Assembly: GCF_021261325.1 (NCBI RefSeq) | Contig: NZ_JAJSBI010000001.1 | Span: 496,001 to 560,000 of the forward strand | Origin: Streptomyces guryensis | Lineage (GTDB): Bacteria > Actinomycetota > Actinomycetes > Streptomycetales > Streptomycetaceae | Direction of reading: 5' to 3' | Length of the DNA stretch: 64,000 nucleotides | Shown here: in pieces, positions 1-8,797 of the stretch | How positions within the stretch are numbered: the first letter of the stretch is position 1 | Layout of the letters: every line of letters starts with the position of its first letter | Position numbers and translations under genes: made by a program | Notes under the pieces: generated by a model | The model's database searches: none | What the model saw: the letters and a program-made list of their open reading frames with translations, nothing else | Told to the model about the DNA's origin: nothing

Positions 1-2
1 CG

Positions 3-74
3 GTGAAGAACGAACTCTGGGTACTCCAGCAGTACGACCAGGCACTCAAGGTGCAGGGCCCCGCTGCTCTCTGA
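3..74 (+). CDS. C-terminal end of an unidentified protein
   Basis: Only the last 23 codons lie in the window; they end VQGPAAL and a TGA. The reading frame is open from the window edge. The piece is too short to name a family. It lies 264 bases upstream of the hrdA start, on the same strand. In S. coelicolor a small gene lies between dnaG and hrdA (from memory), which would fit, but this is inference. Confidence 0.45.
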   Translation: MKNELWVLQQYDQALKVQGPAAL

Positions 75-338
75 GCACATTCGTACGGCGCGGTAACCAC
101 CCGGTCACGGCACGATTGCAAAAAGTCACCGCACGCCCCTCGTGGCGGCGATGTGTCGTACTCCACACTGGGTCCGGTGCCTGAGTCCTCGGAGCGCGGC
201 CGATCCGTCCCACACGGGTCGCACAACCCCGCGGTTCCGCTCAACGCGTACGGGACGGACAGCGGCGAGGCCGTCGACTCCGCTCCCGAAGCAGCGCTGC
301 CGCACACCTCAGCAGCGATCATCCTGGAGGTCGCCCCC

Positions 339-1493
339 GTGCAGACCCAGACCCTCGCCCAGACCGACAGCAGTACCGCCATCGGCGATGACAGCACTGC
401 GCCGGACGCCGCGCCCGACGTTCTCGTCGCGGTCCCCCCGCAGACCCGTGTCGCGCACCACCCCGAGGCGGAGCCCGAGAGCCCGCCCGAGCCGGCCGAA
501 CCGCCCGCGGAGGCGCTGGAGGCCGCCGAGGACCCCGAGCCGGTGGCACCGCCGCGGGCCCGTGCCGCCGCCGACACCAGCGGCCCGTCCTCGGACCTGT
601 TCCGCCAGTACCTGCGCGAGATCGGCCGTATCCCCCTGCTGACCGCGGCCGAGGAGGTCGAACTCGCGCGCCGTGTCGAGGCCGGACTGTTCGCCGAGGA
701 GCGGCTCAGCAGCGCGCCCGACCTGGACAGCCAGCTCGCCCTCGACCTGGACCGTCTCGTCGTCATGGGCCGGATGGCCAAGCGCCGCCTCATTGAGGCG
801 AACCTGCGGCTCGTGGTGTCCGTGGCCAAGCGGTACGTCGGCCGCGGGCTGACCATGCTCGACCTGGTCCAGGAGGGAAACCTGGGCCTGATCAGGGCAG
901 TTGAGAAGTTCGACTACGCCCGCGGCTACAAGTTCTCGACCTACGCCACCTGGTGGATCCGCCAGGCCATGTCCCGGGCCCTCGCCGACCAGGCCCGGAC
1001 CATCCGGGTCCCGGTCCACGTCGTCGAGCTGATCAACCGGGTCGTCCGCGTGCAGCGGCGCATGCTGCAGGAACGCGGCTACGAGCCCACCCCGGAAGAA
1101 GTGGCCGACCACCTCGACCTGCCCCCCGAGCGGGTCAGCGAGGTCCTCCGCCTGGCCCAGGAACCCGTTTCCCTGCACGCCCCGGTGGGCGAGGAGGACG
1201 ACGTGGCCCTCGGGGACCTCATCGAGGACGGCGACGCCGCCTCGCCGGTGGAGTCGGCGGCGTTCCTGCTGCTCAGGGAACATCTGGAGGCGGTCCTGTC
1301 CACGCTCGGCGAGCGCGAACGCAAGGTGGTCCAGCTCCGCTACGGCCTGGCGGACGGCCGCCCCCGTACGTTGGAGGAGATAGGCCGCATCTTCGGCGTG
1401 ACGCGGGAACGCATCCGCCAGATCGAGTCGAAGACCCTGAACAAGCTGCGGGACCACGCCTTCGCGGACCAGCTGAGGGGCTATCTGGACTGA
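339..1493 (+). CDS. hrdA: Principal-type RNA polymerase sigma factor HrdA (group 2 sigma-70)
   Basis: This sigma-70 family subunit directs RNA polymerase to housekeeping-like promoters. I chose the GTG at 339 ([10 protein letters not shown]) because GGAGG lies 8 bases upstream; an in-frame GTG at 153 has no convincing ribosome site. The 384-residue product has an Ala/Pro/Glu-rich acidic N-terminus (about 1-80) and region 1.2 ([16 protein letters not shown]). Region 2 has the core-binding and -10 recognition motifs ([41 protein letters not shown]). Region 3 follows, and region 4.2 has the -35 helix [14 protein letters not shown]. Streptomyces carry four such paralogues, HrdA to HrdD. The N-terminus and the neighbours (ABC pair, FGGY kinase) fit HrdA. 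Naming the paralogue is recall, not a search; the sigma-70 family call is certain. Confidence 0.88.
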   Translation: MQTQTLAQTDSSTAIGDDSTAPDAAPDVLVAVPPQTRVAHHPEAEPESPPEPAEPPAEALEAAEDPEPVAPPRARAAADTSGPSSDLFRQYLREIGRIPLLTAAEEVELARRVEAGLFAEERLSSAPDLDSQLALDLDRLVVMGRMAKRRLIEANLRLVVSVAKRYVGRGLTMLDLVQEGNLGLIRAVEKFDYARGYKFSTYATWWIRQAMSRALADQARTIRVPVHVVELINRVVRVQRRMLQERGYEPTPEEVADHLDLPPERVSEVLRLAQEPVSLHAPVGEEDDVALGDLIEDGDAASPVESAAFLLLREHLEAVLSTLGERERKVVQLRYGLADGRPRTLEEIGRIFGVTRERIRQIESKTLNKLRDHAFADQLRGYLD

Positions 1494-1617
1494 CGCCGCC
1501 TGCCGTGGCCTGCGGGCATTCGTGCCGCTTGGGGCGCCGCCCGTCCCAAAGAGAGCGGCACCCCGCAAGCGCGGGCAAGAGCACCCACCCGGCCCAGCCC
1601 CGACGCCGGGCAACAGC

Positions 1618-3549
1618 TCAGTCGACCTCAGCCACCGCCTGCGCGAACTGCGCCTTGTACAACCGCGCATAGGCCCCGTCCGCGGCAAGCAGCTCCGTAT
1701 GAGCCCCCTGCTCCACGATCGCCCCGTTCTCCATCACCAGGATCGTGTCCGCGTCCCGGATGGTCGACAGCCGGTGCGCGATCACGAACGACGTACGCCC
1801 GTGCGCCAGCTTCGCCATCGCCTTCTGGATCAGCACCTCGGTCCGGGTGTCCACCGACGAGGTCGCCTCGTCGAGCACCAGGATCGTCGGGTCGGACAGG
1901 AACGCCCGCGCGATCGTGATGAGCTGCTTCTCACCGGCGCTGACGCCCGTGCCCTCGTCGTCGATCACGGTGTCGTACCCGTCGGGCAGCGTCCGCACGA
2001 ACCGGTCGGCGTGCGCGGCCCGCGCCGCCTCCTCGATCTCACCGCGCGTGACGTCGCGGGCGGCACCGTACGCGATGTTCTCCGCGATCGTGCCGCCGAA
2101 CAGCCAGGTGTCCTGCAGCACCATGCCGATCCCGGACCGGAGTTCGTCCCGGGACATGGTCGCGATGTCGACGCCGTCGAGCGTGATACGCCCGCCGGAG
2201 ACCTCGTAGAACCGCATGAGCAGATTGACCAGCGTGGTCTTTCCCGCTCCCGTCGGTCCGACGATCGCGACCGTGTGCCCGGGCTCGGCCTTCAGCGACA
2301 GGTCCTCGATCAGCGGCTTCTCGGGGTCGTACCGGAAGGAGATGCTCTCCAGCTCCACCCGGCCCCGCAGCTCCTCGGGCAGCTCGCCGCGCACCGGATC
2401 GGCCTCCTGCTCCTCCGCGTCCAGGAGTTCGAAGATCCGCTCGGCCGAGGCGACACCCGACTGCACCAGGTTCGCCATCGAGGCGACCTGCGTCAGCGGC
2501 ATCGAGAACTGCCGCGAGTACTGGATGAAGGCCTGCACATCACCGATGGACAGCGCGCCGGACGCGACCCGCAGACCGCCGACCACTGCCACCAGCACGT
2601 AGTTGAGGTTCGACACGAACATCATCAGCGGCTGCATGACCCCGCTGTTGAACTGCGCCTTGAACCCGGCCTCGTACAACGCGTCGTTCTGCTCGGCGAA
2701 CTGCTTCGCCGACTCCTCCTGCCGCCCGAACACCTTCACCAGCGTGTGGCCGGTGTACATCTCCTCGACGTGGGCGTTCAGCTTGCCGGTGGAGCGCCAC
2801 TGCTGCACGAAGTGCGGCTGCGACCGCTTCCCGATGCGGGTGGCGACGACGAACGACAGCGGCACGGTGACCAGCGCGACCAGTGCGAGGAGCCAGGACA
2901 CCCAGAACATCATCGCCAGCACACCGATGATGGTCAGCACTGAGTTGATGAGCTGGCCCATCGACTGCTGCAGCGTCTGCCCGATGTTGTCGATGTCGTT
3001 GGTCGCCCGGGACAGCACCTCACCGCGCTGCCGCTTGTCGAAGTACGACAGCGGCAGCCGCGACAGCTTCGCCTGCACGTCCTCGCGCAGCCGGTACATG
3101 GTCCGGTTGACGGCGCGGTTGACCATGCGGGTCGCCACCGCCATCAGCATGCCGGCGACGAGGAACGTGCCCAGTGCGAGCAGCAGGACGTCGCCCACCG
3201 CGGCGAAGTCGATGCCCTTGCCCGGGGTGAAGTCGGTGCTGCGGAGCATGTCGGCGATCTGGCCCTGCCCCCGCTCCCGCATGGACGCGAGGACCTCGTC
3301 CTTCGTGGCCCCGGACGGCATCTGCCGCCCGATGATGCCGGCGAAGACCAGGTCGGTGGCCTTGCCGAGGATCTTCGGCCCGACCACGTTCAGACCGACG
3401 CTCACCACCACGCAGAACAGCAGTACGCAGATGGTCAGCCGCTCGGGCTTGAACTGGGCGATCAGGCGCCTGCCCGACACCTTGAAGTCCATCGAACGGC
3501 TGTCGGGGCCCCCGCCCTGCCCCATCATCCGCGCCATTGGCCCGGCCAT
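1618..3549 (-). CDS. ABC exporter half-transporter, subunit with the catalytic Walker B Glu
   Basis: Second half of a heterodimeric type IV ABC exporter (multidrug or lipid class; substrate unknown), 643 residues. A transmembrane domain (roughly 30-370, six predicted helices) precedes a nucleotide-binding domain with Walker A GPTGAGKTT, Q-loop LQDTWLF, Walker B ILVLDEATSSVD with the catalytic Glu, and switch IAHRLST. Its signature is degenerate (VSAGEKQ instead of LSGGQ). The ATG at 3549 overlaps the partner's TGA by one base, so translation is probably coupled. Paired with the upstream subunit this gives one consensus and one degenerate ATP site, as in TM287/288 and BmrCD. The gene converges on hrdA with about 125 bases between. 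Confidence 0.93.
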   Translation of the reverse strand: MAGPMARMMGQGGGPDSRSMDFKVSGRRLIAQFKPERLTICVLLFCVVVSVGLNVVGPKILGKATDLVFAGIIGRQMPSGATKDEVLASMRERGQGQIADMLRSTDFTPGKGIDFAAVGDVLLLALGTFLVAGMLMAVATRMVNRAVNRTMYRLREDVQAKLSRLPLSYFDKRQRGEVLSRATNDIDNIGQTLQQSMGQLINSVLTIIGVLAMMFWVSWLLALVALVTVPLSFVVATRIGKRSQPHFVQQWRSTGKLNAHVEEMYTGHTLVKVFGRQEESAKQFAEQNDALYEAGFKAQFNSGVMQPLMMFVSNLNYVLVAVVGGLRVASGALSIGDVQAFIQYSRQFSMPLTQVASMANLVQSGVASAERIFELLDAEEQEADPVRGELPEELRGRVELESISFRYDPEKPLIEDLSLKAEPGHTVAIVGPTGAGKTTLVNLLMRFYEVSGGRITLDGVDIATMSRDELRSGIGMVLQDTWLFGGTIAENIAYGAARDVTRGEIEEAARAAHADRFVRTLPDGYDTVIDDEGTGVSAGEKQLITIARAFLSDPTILVLDEATSSVDTRTEVLIQKAMAKLAHGRTSFVIAHRLSTIRDADTILVMENGAIVEQGAHTELLAADGAYARLYKAQFAQAVAEVD

Positions 3550-5282
3550 CAGGCAGCCTCCGCTTCCGTCAGCTGGGAGAGCACGATCTCCCGATAGGTC
3601 TCGTTGTCCGCCATCAGCTCGTGATGGCGGCCGGTCCCGACGACACGTCCTTCGTCGAGTACGACGATCCGGTCCGCGTCCCGGATGGTCGCCACCCGCT
3701 GGGCGACGATCACGACGGTCGCCTCCGCGGTCTCCTCGGCCAGCGCCGCCCGCAGCGCCGCGTCGGTCGCGTAGTCGAGGGCGGAGAAGGAGTCGTCGAA
3801 GAGGTAGATCTCGGGGCGCTGCACCAGCGTCCGTGCGATGGCGAGCCGCTGCCGCTGGCCGCCGGAGACGTTGGTACCGCCCTGTGCGATGGGGGAGTGG
3901 AGGCCGTTCTCCAGCCCCTCGACGAAGTCCTTGGCCTGCGCCACCTCCAGCGCGTGCCACAGCTCCTCGTCGGTGGCGTCCGGGTTGCCGTAGCGCAGGT
4001 TGGTCGCCACCGTCCCCGCGAACAGGTACGGCTTCTGAGGGACCAGCCCGACCGTTCTGGCGAGCAGCTTCGGGTCGAGGGTCGCGACGTCCGTGCCGTC
4101 CACGAGCACCTCGCCGTTGGTCGCGTCGAACAGCCGCGGGACCAGCCCGAGCAGCGTGGACTTGCCGCTGCCGGTCGAGCCGATGACGGCCGTCACCTCG
4201 CCGGGCCGCGCCACCATGTCGATGCCCTTGAGCACGGGCTCCTCGGCGCCCGGATAGCGGAACCCCGCGCTCCGGATCTCCAGATGTCCGTGCCGGCGCA
4301 GCTCCGTGACCGGCGCGACGGGAGGCACCACGCTCGACGAGGTCCCGAGGACCTCCTCGATCCGCTCGGCACACACCTCCGCGCGCGGCACCATCATGAA
4401 CATGAAGGTGGCCATCATCACGGACATCACGATCTGCATCAGATAGGCGAGGAACGCGGTCAGGTCGCCGATCGCCATCCCCCCGCTGGCGATGCGGTGC
4501 GCGCCGAACCACACCACCGCGATCGACGACAGGTTCACCACCGTCATCACGATCGGGAACATCAGCGCCAGCATGTTGCCGGTGGCCAGCTGCATCTCGG
4601 TGAGGTCGGTGTTCGCCTTGCGGAAACGATCCTTCTCGTAGTCGTCCCGCACGAAGGCCCGGATCACACGGTTGCCGGTGATCTGCTCCCGCAGCACCCG
4701 GTTCACCGTGTCCAGGCGCACCTGCATGGCCCGGAACAGCGGTCGCAGCCGCCGTACGATCAGCGTCACGCAGATGCCCAGCGTCGGGACCACGGCGACC
4801 AGCACCCCGGACAGGGGCACGTCCAGGCCGAGCGCCAGCACGATGCCGCCCACGCACATGATCGGCGCCGACACCATCAGCGTGAACGTCATCAGGGCCA
4901 GCATCTGGACCTGCTGTACGTCGTTGGTCGTACGGGTGATCAGCGAGGGCGCCCCGAACTGCCCGACCTCCCGCGCCGAGAAGGACTGCACCCGGTCGAA
5001 CACGGACGCCCGGAGATCCCGGCCGAGCGCCGCGGCGGTCCGGGCGCCGTAGTACACGGCACCCATGTTGCACACGACCTGCACCAGCGAGATGCCGATC
5101 ATCAGGGCGCCGAAGGAGAGGATGTAGCCGGTGTCACCCTTCACGACGCCGTTGTCGATGATGTGCGCGTTCAGGGTGGGCAGGTAGAGGGTGGCGCAGG
5201 TCTGCAGGAACTGCAGCAGCACCAGCACGGCTATGGGTTTCTTGTAGGGCCTGAGGTAGGTCCGCAGAAGTCGTATGAGCAC
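3549..5282 (-). CDS. ABC exporter half-transporter, subunit with degenerate Walker B
   Basis: First gene of the two-gene exporter. From the GTG at 5282 it is 577 residues, the usual half-transporter length; GAGAG lies 7 bases upstream. An in-frame GTG at 5345 would add 21 residues but has no spaced ribosome site. Six transmembrane helices are followed by Walker A GSTGSGKST, Q-loop VPQKPYLF, a canonical signature NVSGGQRQR, and Walker B IYLFDDSFSALD, where Asp replaces the catalytic Glu. The H-loop position reads VIVAQRVAT, with Gln where His is usual. This subunit's Walker A/B must pair with the partner's degenerate signature, forming the non-hydrolysing site of a heterodimer. Substrate unknown. 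Confidence 0.92.
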   Translation of the reverse strand: MLIRLLRTYLRPYKKPIAVLVLLQFLQTCATLYLPTLNAHIIDNGVVKGDTGYILSFGALMIGISLVQVVCNMGAVYYGARTAAALGRDLRASVFDRVQSFSAREVGQFGAPSLITRTTNDVQQVQMLALMTFTLMVSAPIMCVGGIVLALGLDVPLSGVLVAVVPTLGICVTLIVRRLRPLFRAMQVRLDTVNRVLREQITGNRVIRAFVRDDYEKDRFRKANTDLTEMQLATGNMLALMFPIVMTVVNLSSIAVVWFGAHRIASGGMAIGDLTAFLAYLMQIVMSVMMATFMFMMVPRAEVCAERIEEVLGTSSSVVPPVAPVTELRRHGHLEIRSAGFRYPGAEEPVLKGIDMVARPGEVTAVIGSTGSGKSTLLGLVPRLFDATNGEVLVDGTDVATLDPKLLARTVGLVPQKPYLFAGTVATNLRYGNPDATDEELWHALEVAQAKDFVEGLENGLHSPIAQGGTNVSGGQRQRLAIARTLVQRPEIYLFDDSFSALDYATDAALRAALAEETAEATVVIVAQRVATIRDADRIVVLDEGRVVGTGRHHELMADNETYREIVLSQLTEAEAA

Positions 5283-5397
5283 GCTACGTCTCTCGGAGTC
5301 GGCGGCGGGGCGGGCTTGATGCCCCAGGCTCCTATCGTCGGACACTCCACCCGTGTTACCTCAACCGATTAAGCCGACAGCAGTGCTCCTTACCGCC

Positions 5398-6840
5398 TTA
5401 TGGGCGGAAAGCGCCGGGGTGTGTCTGCTCCCGGACGGAAACGAACTGCTGCCTGACCGCCTGTCCCACCGCCAGCTCGTCGCCGGGCTCCAGCACCTGC
5501 CCGGTCGCGCCCTGCCACATCGGCGGGTTGCGCCGGTCGAGTGTGCCCTGCGAAACCCCGAGCGCCCAGGCGGCCTGCCGGGCGGCGCCGATCGCCGCGT
5601 AGTCCGCCGGCTGCGGCACCACGACCTGCGCTCCGAAGAGCATGGGGGCCGCCGCCTGGACGGCGGGCAGTTCGGCCGCCGCCCCCAGCAGGAAGACCCG
5701 CCGCACCTCGACACCCCGGCCGCGCAGCACGTCCAGCGCGTCCGCGAGCCCGCACAGCATCCCCTCGAACGCCGCCCGCGCCAGGTGCTCGCCCTTCATC
5801 GACTCCCGCCGCAGTCCGGCGATCGACCCCGCCGTGTGCGGCAGGTTCGGCGTCCGCTCACCCTCCAGATACGGCAGGAGTACGAGCCCGTGGGCGCCCG
5901 GCGTCGACTTCGTCGCCAGCTCGGACAGGCTCTCCAGATCGGGCAGCCCGAGCAGCTCCGCGGTCCCGCGCAGGGTCCGCACGGCGTTCAGCGTGGTCAC
6001 GACCGGCAGATGCATGCCCGTCGCGTCGGCGAGGGAGGTGATCATCCCGGTGCTGTCCACCAGGGCCTCGCGGTGTACGGCCATGACGGACCCGGACGCG
6101 CCGAGCGACACCACCGCGTCACCGAGCCCGATGCCCAGCCCGAAGGCGGCGGACATGGTCTCCCCGGTCCCGGCGGAGATCAGCAGCCCCTCGGGGGTCG
6201 TACCGGCGGCGTCCGCGGGTCCGATCACCTCGGGCAGCATCGCCTGGTGGCCGAGCGCCAGCTCGACGAGATCGGCACGGTAGTTGCCGGTCGCCGCCGA
6301 CCAGTACCCGGTGCCGGAGGCGCCGCCCCGGTCGGTGGTCCGTCTGACCGGCCGCCCCAGCAGCTGCCACACCAGCCAGTCGTGTGCCTGCATCAGCATC
6401 GCGGTGCGCAGGGCGGCGTCGGGCTCGTTCTTCGCCAGCCAGCGCAACTTGGTCACCGGCTGCGCGGCCTGCGGCACACACCCCACCGCCTGCGCCCACG
6501 CCTCCCGCCCGCCGAGCGCGTCGATCAGATCGGCCGCCGCGACCTGCGCACGCTTGTCGCCGCCGACCATCGCGGGGCGCACTGTGCCGCCCTGCGCGTC
6601 CAGCGGCACGACCGCGTTCTGCTGCGCCGACACGCCGATGGCCTGCACGCCTTCGAGGAGTCCGCCGCCGGCCGCTTCACCCAGGGACAGCAGCCAGGCC
6701 TGCGGGTCGACGTCGGCGGGCCGGTCGCCGTCCACCGGATGCGGGGCATAGCCCTGCCTGAGTACGGCGCCCGTGTCCGTGTCGCAGACGACGATGCGAG
6801 TGAAATCGGGTGCACTGTCCAACCCGGCGACTATCCCCAT
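5398..6840 (-). CDS. xylB: FGGY-family carbohydrate kinase (xylulokinase-like)
   Basis: A 480-residue sugar kinase that would phosphorylate a pentulose or related polyol with ATP in the cytoplasm. It begins MGIVAGLDSAPDFTRIVV, the phosphate-1 loop of the actin/hexokinase fold. Later come a central sugar-binding region around GGDKRAQVAAADLIDALGG, the phosphate-2 motif VVSLGASGSVMAV, and the C-terminal adenosine motif VRRVFLLGAAAELPAVQAAAP. I chose the ATG at 6840. No ribosome site precedes it, but TAGAAT sits 7 bases upstream as a -10 box, so the message may be leaderless. The exact substrate cannot be read from sequence; the xylB symbol is by family resemblance. Confidence 0.8.
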   Translation of the reverse strand: MGIVAGLDSAPDFTRIVVCDTDTGAVLRQGYAPHPVDGDRPADVDPQAWLLSLGEAAGGGLLEGVQAIGVSAQQNAVVPLDAQGGTVRPAMVGGDKRAQVAAADLIDALGGREAWAQAVGCVPQAAQPVTKLRWLAKNEPDAALRTAMLMQAHDWLVWQLLGRPVRRTTDRGGASGTGYWSAATGNYRADLVELALGHQAMLPEVIGPADAAGTTPEGLLISAGTGETMSAAFGLGIGLGDAVVSLGASGSVMAVHREALVDSTGMITSLADATGMHLPVVTTLNAVRTLRGTAELLGLPDLESLSELATKSTPGAHGLVLLPYLEGERTPNLPHTAGSIAGLRRESMKGEHLARAAFEGMLCGLADALDVLRGRGVEVRRVFLLGAAAELPAVQAAAPMLFGAQVVVPQPADYAAIGAARQAAWALGVSQGTLDRRNPPMWQGATGQVLEPGDELAVGQAVRQQFVSVREQTHPGAFRP

Positions 6841-6921
6841 GGCGAAAATTCTATGGGTCAGGCGCAGCAGAGGCGTGTGCGCTGCGCCGGGCACGGGCGC
6901 GTCGGGGCAGGTGAGGTGGAG

Positions 6922-7227
6922 CTAGGTGTTGCTGGTGCCCCAGTCGTCCCCTGCCGCACCGTCGGTGTTTCGCTCCCGCAGGGACCGGACCCGCTGGGCC
7001 ACCGAGTCGGGGACGTGGTCGCCGACCTTGTCGCTCACCACGTGGTACGCCTTGCCGGCGAACTCGCGGCCCTGCTGGGCAGCCGACTCCGCGGTGTTGC
7101 GGACGGCCGGGTTCTGCGAGACCTGACGTGCGGACTTCTTCAGCTGCTCGTAGCGCTCGCGACCGGCACGCGTGCCCAGGACGTAACCCAGAGCCAGTCC
7201 GACGACGAACGTGAGCTTGTAGCGCAT
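6922..7227 (-). CDS. YtxH-like small membrane-anchored protein
   Basis: A 101-residue protein with one N-terminal hydrophobic stretch (LTFVVGLALGYVLGT), then RAGRERYEQLKK, the hallmark of YtxH/DUF-type general stress proteins, and a charged, helical C-terminal half. The topology predicts a membrane anchor with a cytoplasmic tail. AGGGTGG lies 7 bases before the ATG. Biochemical function is not known for the family. It stands alone between the sugar kinase and the tRNA cluster. Confidence 0.75.
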   Translation of the reverse strand: MRYKLTFVVGLALGYVLGTRAGRERYEQLKKSARQVSQNPAVRNTAESAAQQGREFAGKAYHVVSDKVGDHVPDSVAQRVRSLRERNTDGAAGDDWGTSNT

Positions 7228-7361
7228 GGCGGAGCCACCCTTCCGTCCCTGGGGAGTACCGATTGGCGGAGCACCCCCCTGCTTGCGCTAATGTATGTGT
7301 CGCAGCGAGCGCCCGCCCCCTGGCGAATACCCAGGTAGCTACGTTCGATGCAACGAGGCAT

Positions 7362-7434
7362 TCCTCCGTAGCTCAATTGGCAGAGCAGCCGGCTGTTAAC
7401 CGGCAGGTTACTGGTTCGAGTCCAGTCGGGGGAG
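7362..7434 (+). tRNA. tRNA-Asn (GTT), first copy
   Basis: A 73-base cloverleaf. The acceptor TCCTCCG pairs with CGGGGGA, the D-arm is AGCTCAATTGGCAGAGC, the anticodon loop is TGTTAAC (anticodon GTT, after CCGGC), and the T-arm is GGTTCGAGTC. The discriminator is G and no CCA is encoded. It is identical to the second copy five bases downstream. Confidence 0.97.
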
Positions 7435-7439
7435 CTCGG

Positions 7440-7512
7440 TCCTCCGTAGCTCAATTGGCAGAGCAGCCGGCTGTTAACCGGCAGGTTACTGGTTCGAGTC
7501 CAGTCGGGGGAG
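7440..7512 (+). tRNA. tRNA-Asn (GTT), second identical copy
   Basis: Same 73-base sequence as the preceding gene, separated from it by five bases (CTCGG). The two are probably transcribed as one precursor, ended by the strong hairpin just downstream. Confidence 0.97.
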
Positions 7513-7521
7513 CACAAGAAG

Positions 7522-7544
7522 AGGACCCCCTTGGGGTCCTTTTT
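7522..7544 (+). terminator. Rho-independent terminator of the tRNA-Asn pair
   Basis: AGGACCCC (7522-7529) pairs perfectly with GGGGTCCT (7533-7540) around a 3-base loop, followed by a run of T to 7544. Confidence 0.9.
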
Positions 7545-7678
7545 CATGTGGGCGGGAACCGCGCAGGCGGCGGTGCAGTCTCCATGGGCGTGCGAAGTCG
7601 ACCATCCGAAGCAGGAGATCGTATGAGCGGCTATGCTGCGGCAGACGGCGCGCACACATGTACGCGACACGCCGCTAT

Positions 7679-7755
7679 GGGGCGGTAGCTCAGCCGGTTA
7701 GAGCAGCGGACTCATAATCCGTCGGCCGTGGGTTCGAGTCCCACCCGCCCCACCA
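7679..7755 (+). tRNA. tRNA with CAT anticodon (tRNA-Ile2 or elongator Met)
   Basis: Acceptor GGGGCGG pairs with CCGCCCC, the anticodon stem is GCGGA/TCCGT and the loop is CTCATAA with anticodon CAT. The T-arm is intact, the discriminator is A, and CCA is encoded at 7753-7755. It is not an initiator tRNA because position 1-72 is a G-C pair. Elongator Met and lysidine-modified Ile2 share this anticodon and I cannot separate them safely by eye. Confidence 0.93.
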
Positions 7756-7797
7756 TCACCTACGCGTGCAGAAACGATCTGACCAGCACAAACGGCA

Positions 7798-7825
7798 AGG
7801 CCTCTGCTTCAGCAGGGGCCTCTTT
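7798..7825 (+). terminator. Terminator after the CAT tRNA
   Basis: A 10-pair stem (7798-7807 with 7812-7821, one G-T pair) with a TTCA tetraloop, followed by CTTT. It lies about 45 bases beyond the tRNA. Confidence 0.75.
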
Positions 7826-8194
7826 GCATCCCTCAAGATCATTAGCTCGGCCAATGCTCGGCCGAAGTGAAATCACCCCACTCCGATGGCCGAACACGTT
7901 GCAGGGTGCCCGGCAACAGGCCCCCTTGTGGAGTCTCTTGGGTAGGCGCGGGATGAAGATTCCTGCCGCTACGGCGCGTTGCCGGGAAGGCAGAGATCGA
8001 GGATCGGCAGGACGCTGATACAGAGGCCGTCGTCGTTGCCGCCAGGCTCGTCGCCGTCGCTGGGCTTGTCGTCGTCGGCGGGCGGCTCTGTGGCCGGCGG
8101 CTGGCTCCGTTCCCACGGGAACGTGCGCCGGTGTCCTGTCCGGCGCACGCTGTCCCGTGCTCGTCACACCTGTCTCACCAAGGAGCCCAGAGTC
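7826..8194. other. Gene-free stretch beside the tRNA cluster
   Basis: No reading frame here has a plausible start, ribosome site and codon bias. The boundary between the tRNA genes and the decayed gene that follows is the left edge of the plastic region, but I found no copy of the tRNA 3' end downstream that would mark an integrated element. Confidence 0.5.
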
Positions 8195-8557
8195 TCAGCC
8201 GATCTTCACCCAGTCCTTGCAGTCCTGAGTCACGAGGAGCTTGTCGGTGGGCCGGACGGAGACGACGGCTGAGCCGTTCGGGTTGCCGTCGGCGATGATC
8301 GAGCTGAATTCGTGTTTGGTGTCCTTGTCGCACTCCCACTAGCAGCTGGGCAGCGAGCTGTCGGCCGGGCCGGCGGTGCGGTATGTGCCCGGCTGGATGT
8401 CGGTGCCGACGATGTACTCGCCATTGCCGCCCACGGTGGTAGCAGGTTTGGCTGGCGGGGCGCTGTGAGTTGGGGGCGTTGGGCTCGGTGTCAGCGTCGG
8501 GCTCTGTGCTGGCGCGCTGAGGGGCGGGATGGCCGGCTTCGCAGGGGTGGACTGTTC
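8195..8557 (-). pseudogene. Secreted or lipoprotein-type domain protein interrupted by an amber codon
   Basis: The frame reads through a Pro/Thr-rich linker (SPTLTPSPTPPTH) into GNGEYIVGTDIQPGTYRTAG, then PADSSLPSC, a TAG at 8341-8339, WECDKDTKHEFSSII, and ends DCKDWVKIG with TGA at 8197-8195. The conserved Streptomyces extracytoplasmic domain of this type reads C-Y-W at that point, so the amber looks like a one-base TAC to TAG change. Upstream the frame is closed by TGA at 8560-8558, so no signal peptide is attached and the N-terminus is lost or frameshifted. It is most likely a dead gene. Confidence 0.65.
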
Positions 8558-8797
8558 TCAGCAGGCCGACGCCGGCTGGATCGGCGGACCCGGCCCCGGC
8601 CCGCCCTGCCTCGACCCCGGCTCCGGCGGCCCCGAGAGCGACTTCACCAATGAACCGAGCCCACCGACCCCGCTGTTCTCGGCGTGGGGCGTGTCGGCCT
8701 GCTCGGCGGGTCCGTCGCGGGGGTGGCACTGGTTTCACCATGGATCCGGGTACAGGCCTCATGGCAGGCCCCCGTCGGGCTGTCCTAGGGTCGAGCC

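Noticed and set aside
1618..5073. A single 1151-codon fused ABC protein
   Set aside because: The first 500 codons of that frame are out of frame with the exporter motifs; the real genes are two half-transporters with a one-base overlap.
5353..7338. Plus-strand open frame of about 660 codons
   Set aside because: Antisense to the sugar kinase and YtxH genes; no motif or coding bias.
7679..7755. tRNA as attachment site of an integrated element
   Set aside because: No integrase gene and no second copy of the tRNA 3' end seen in the window; only the plastic content downstream suggests it.
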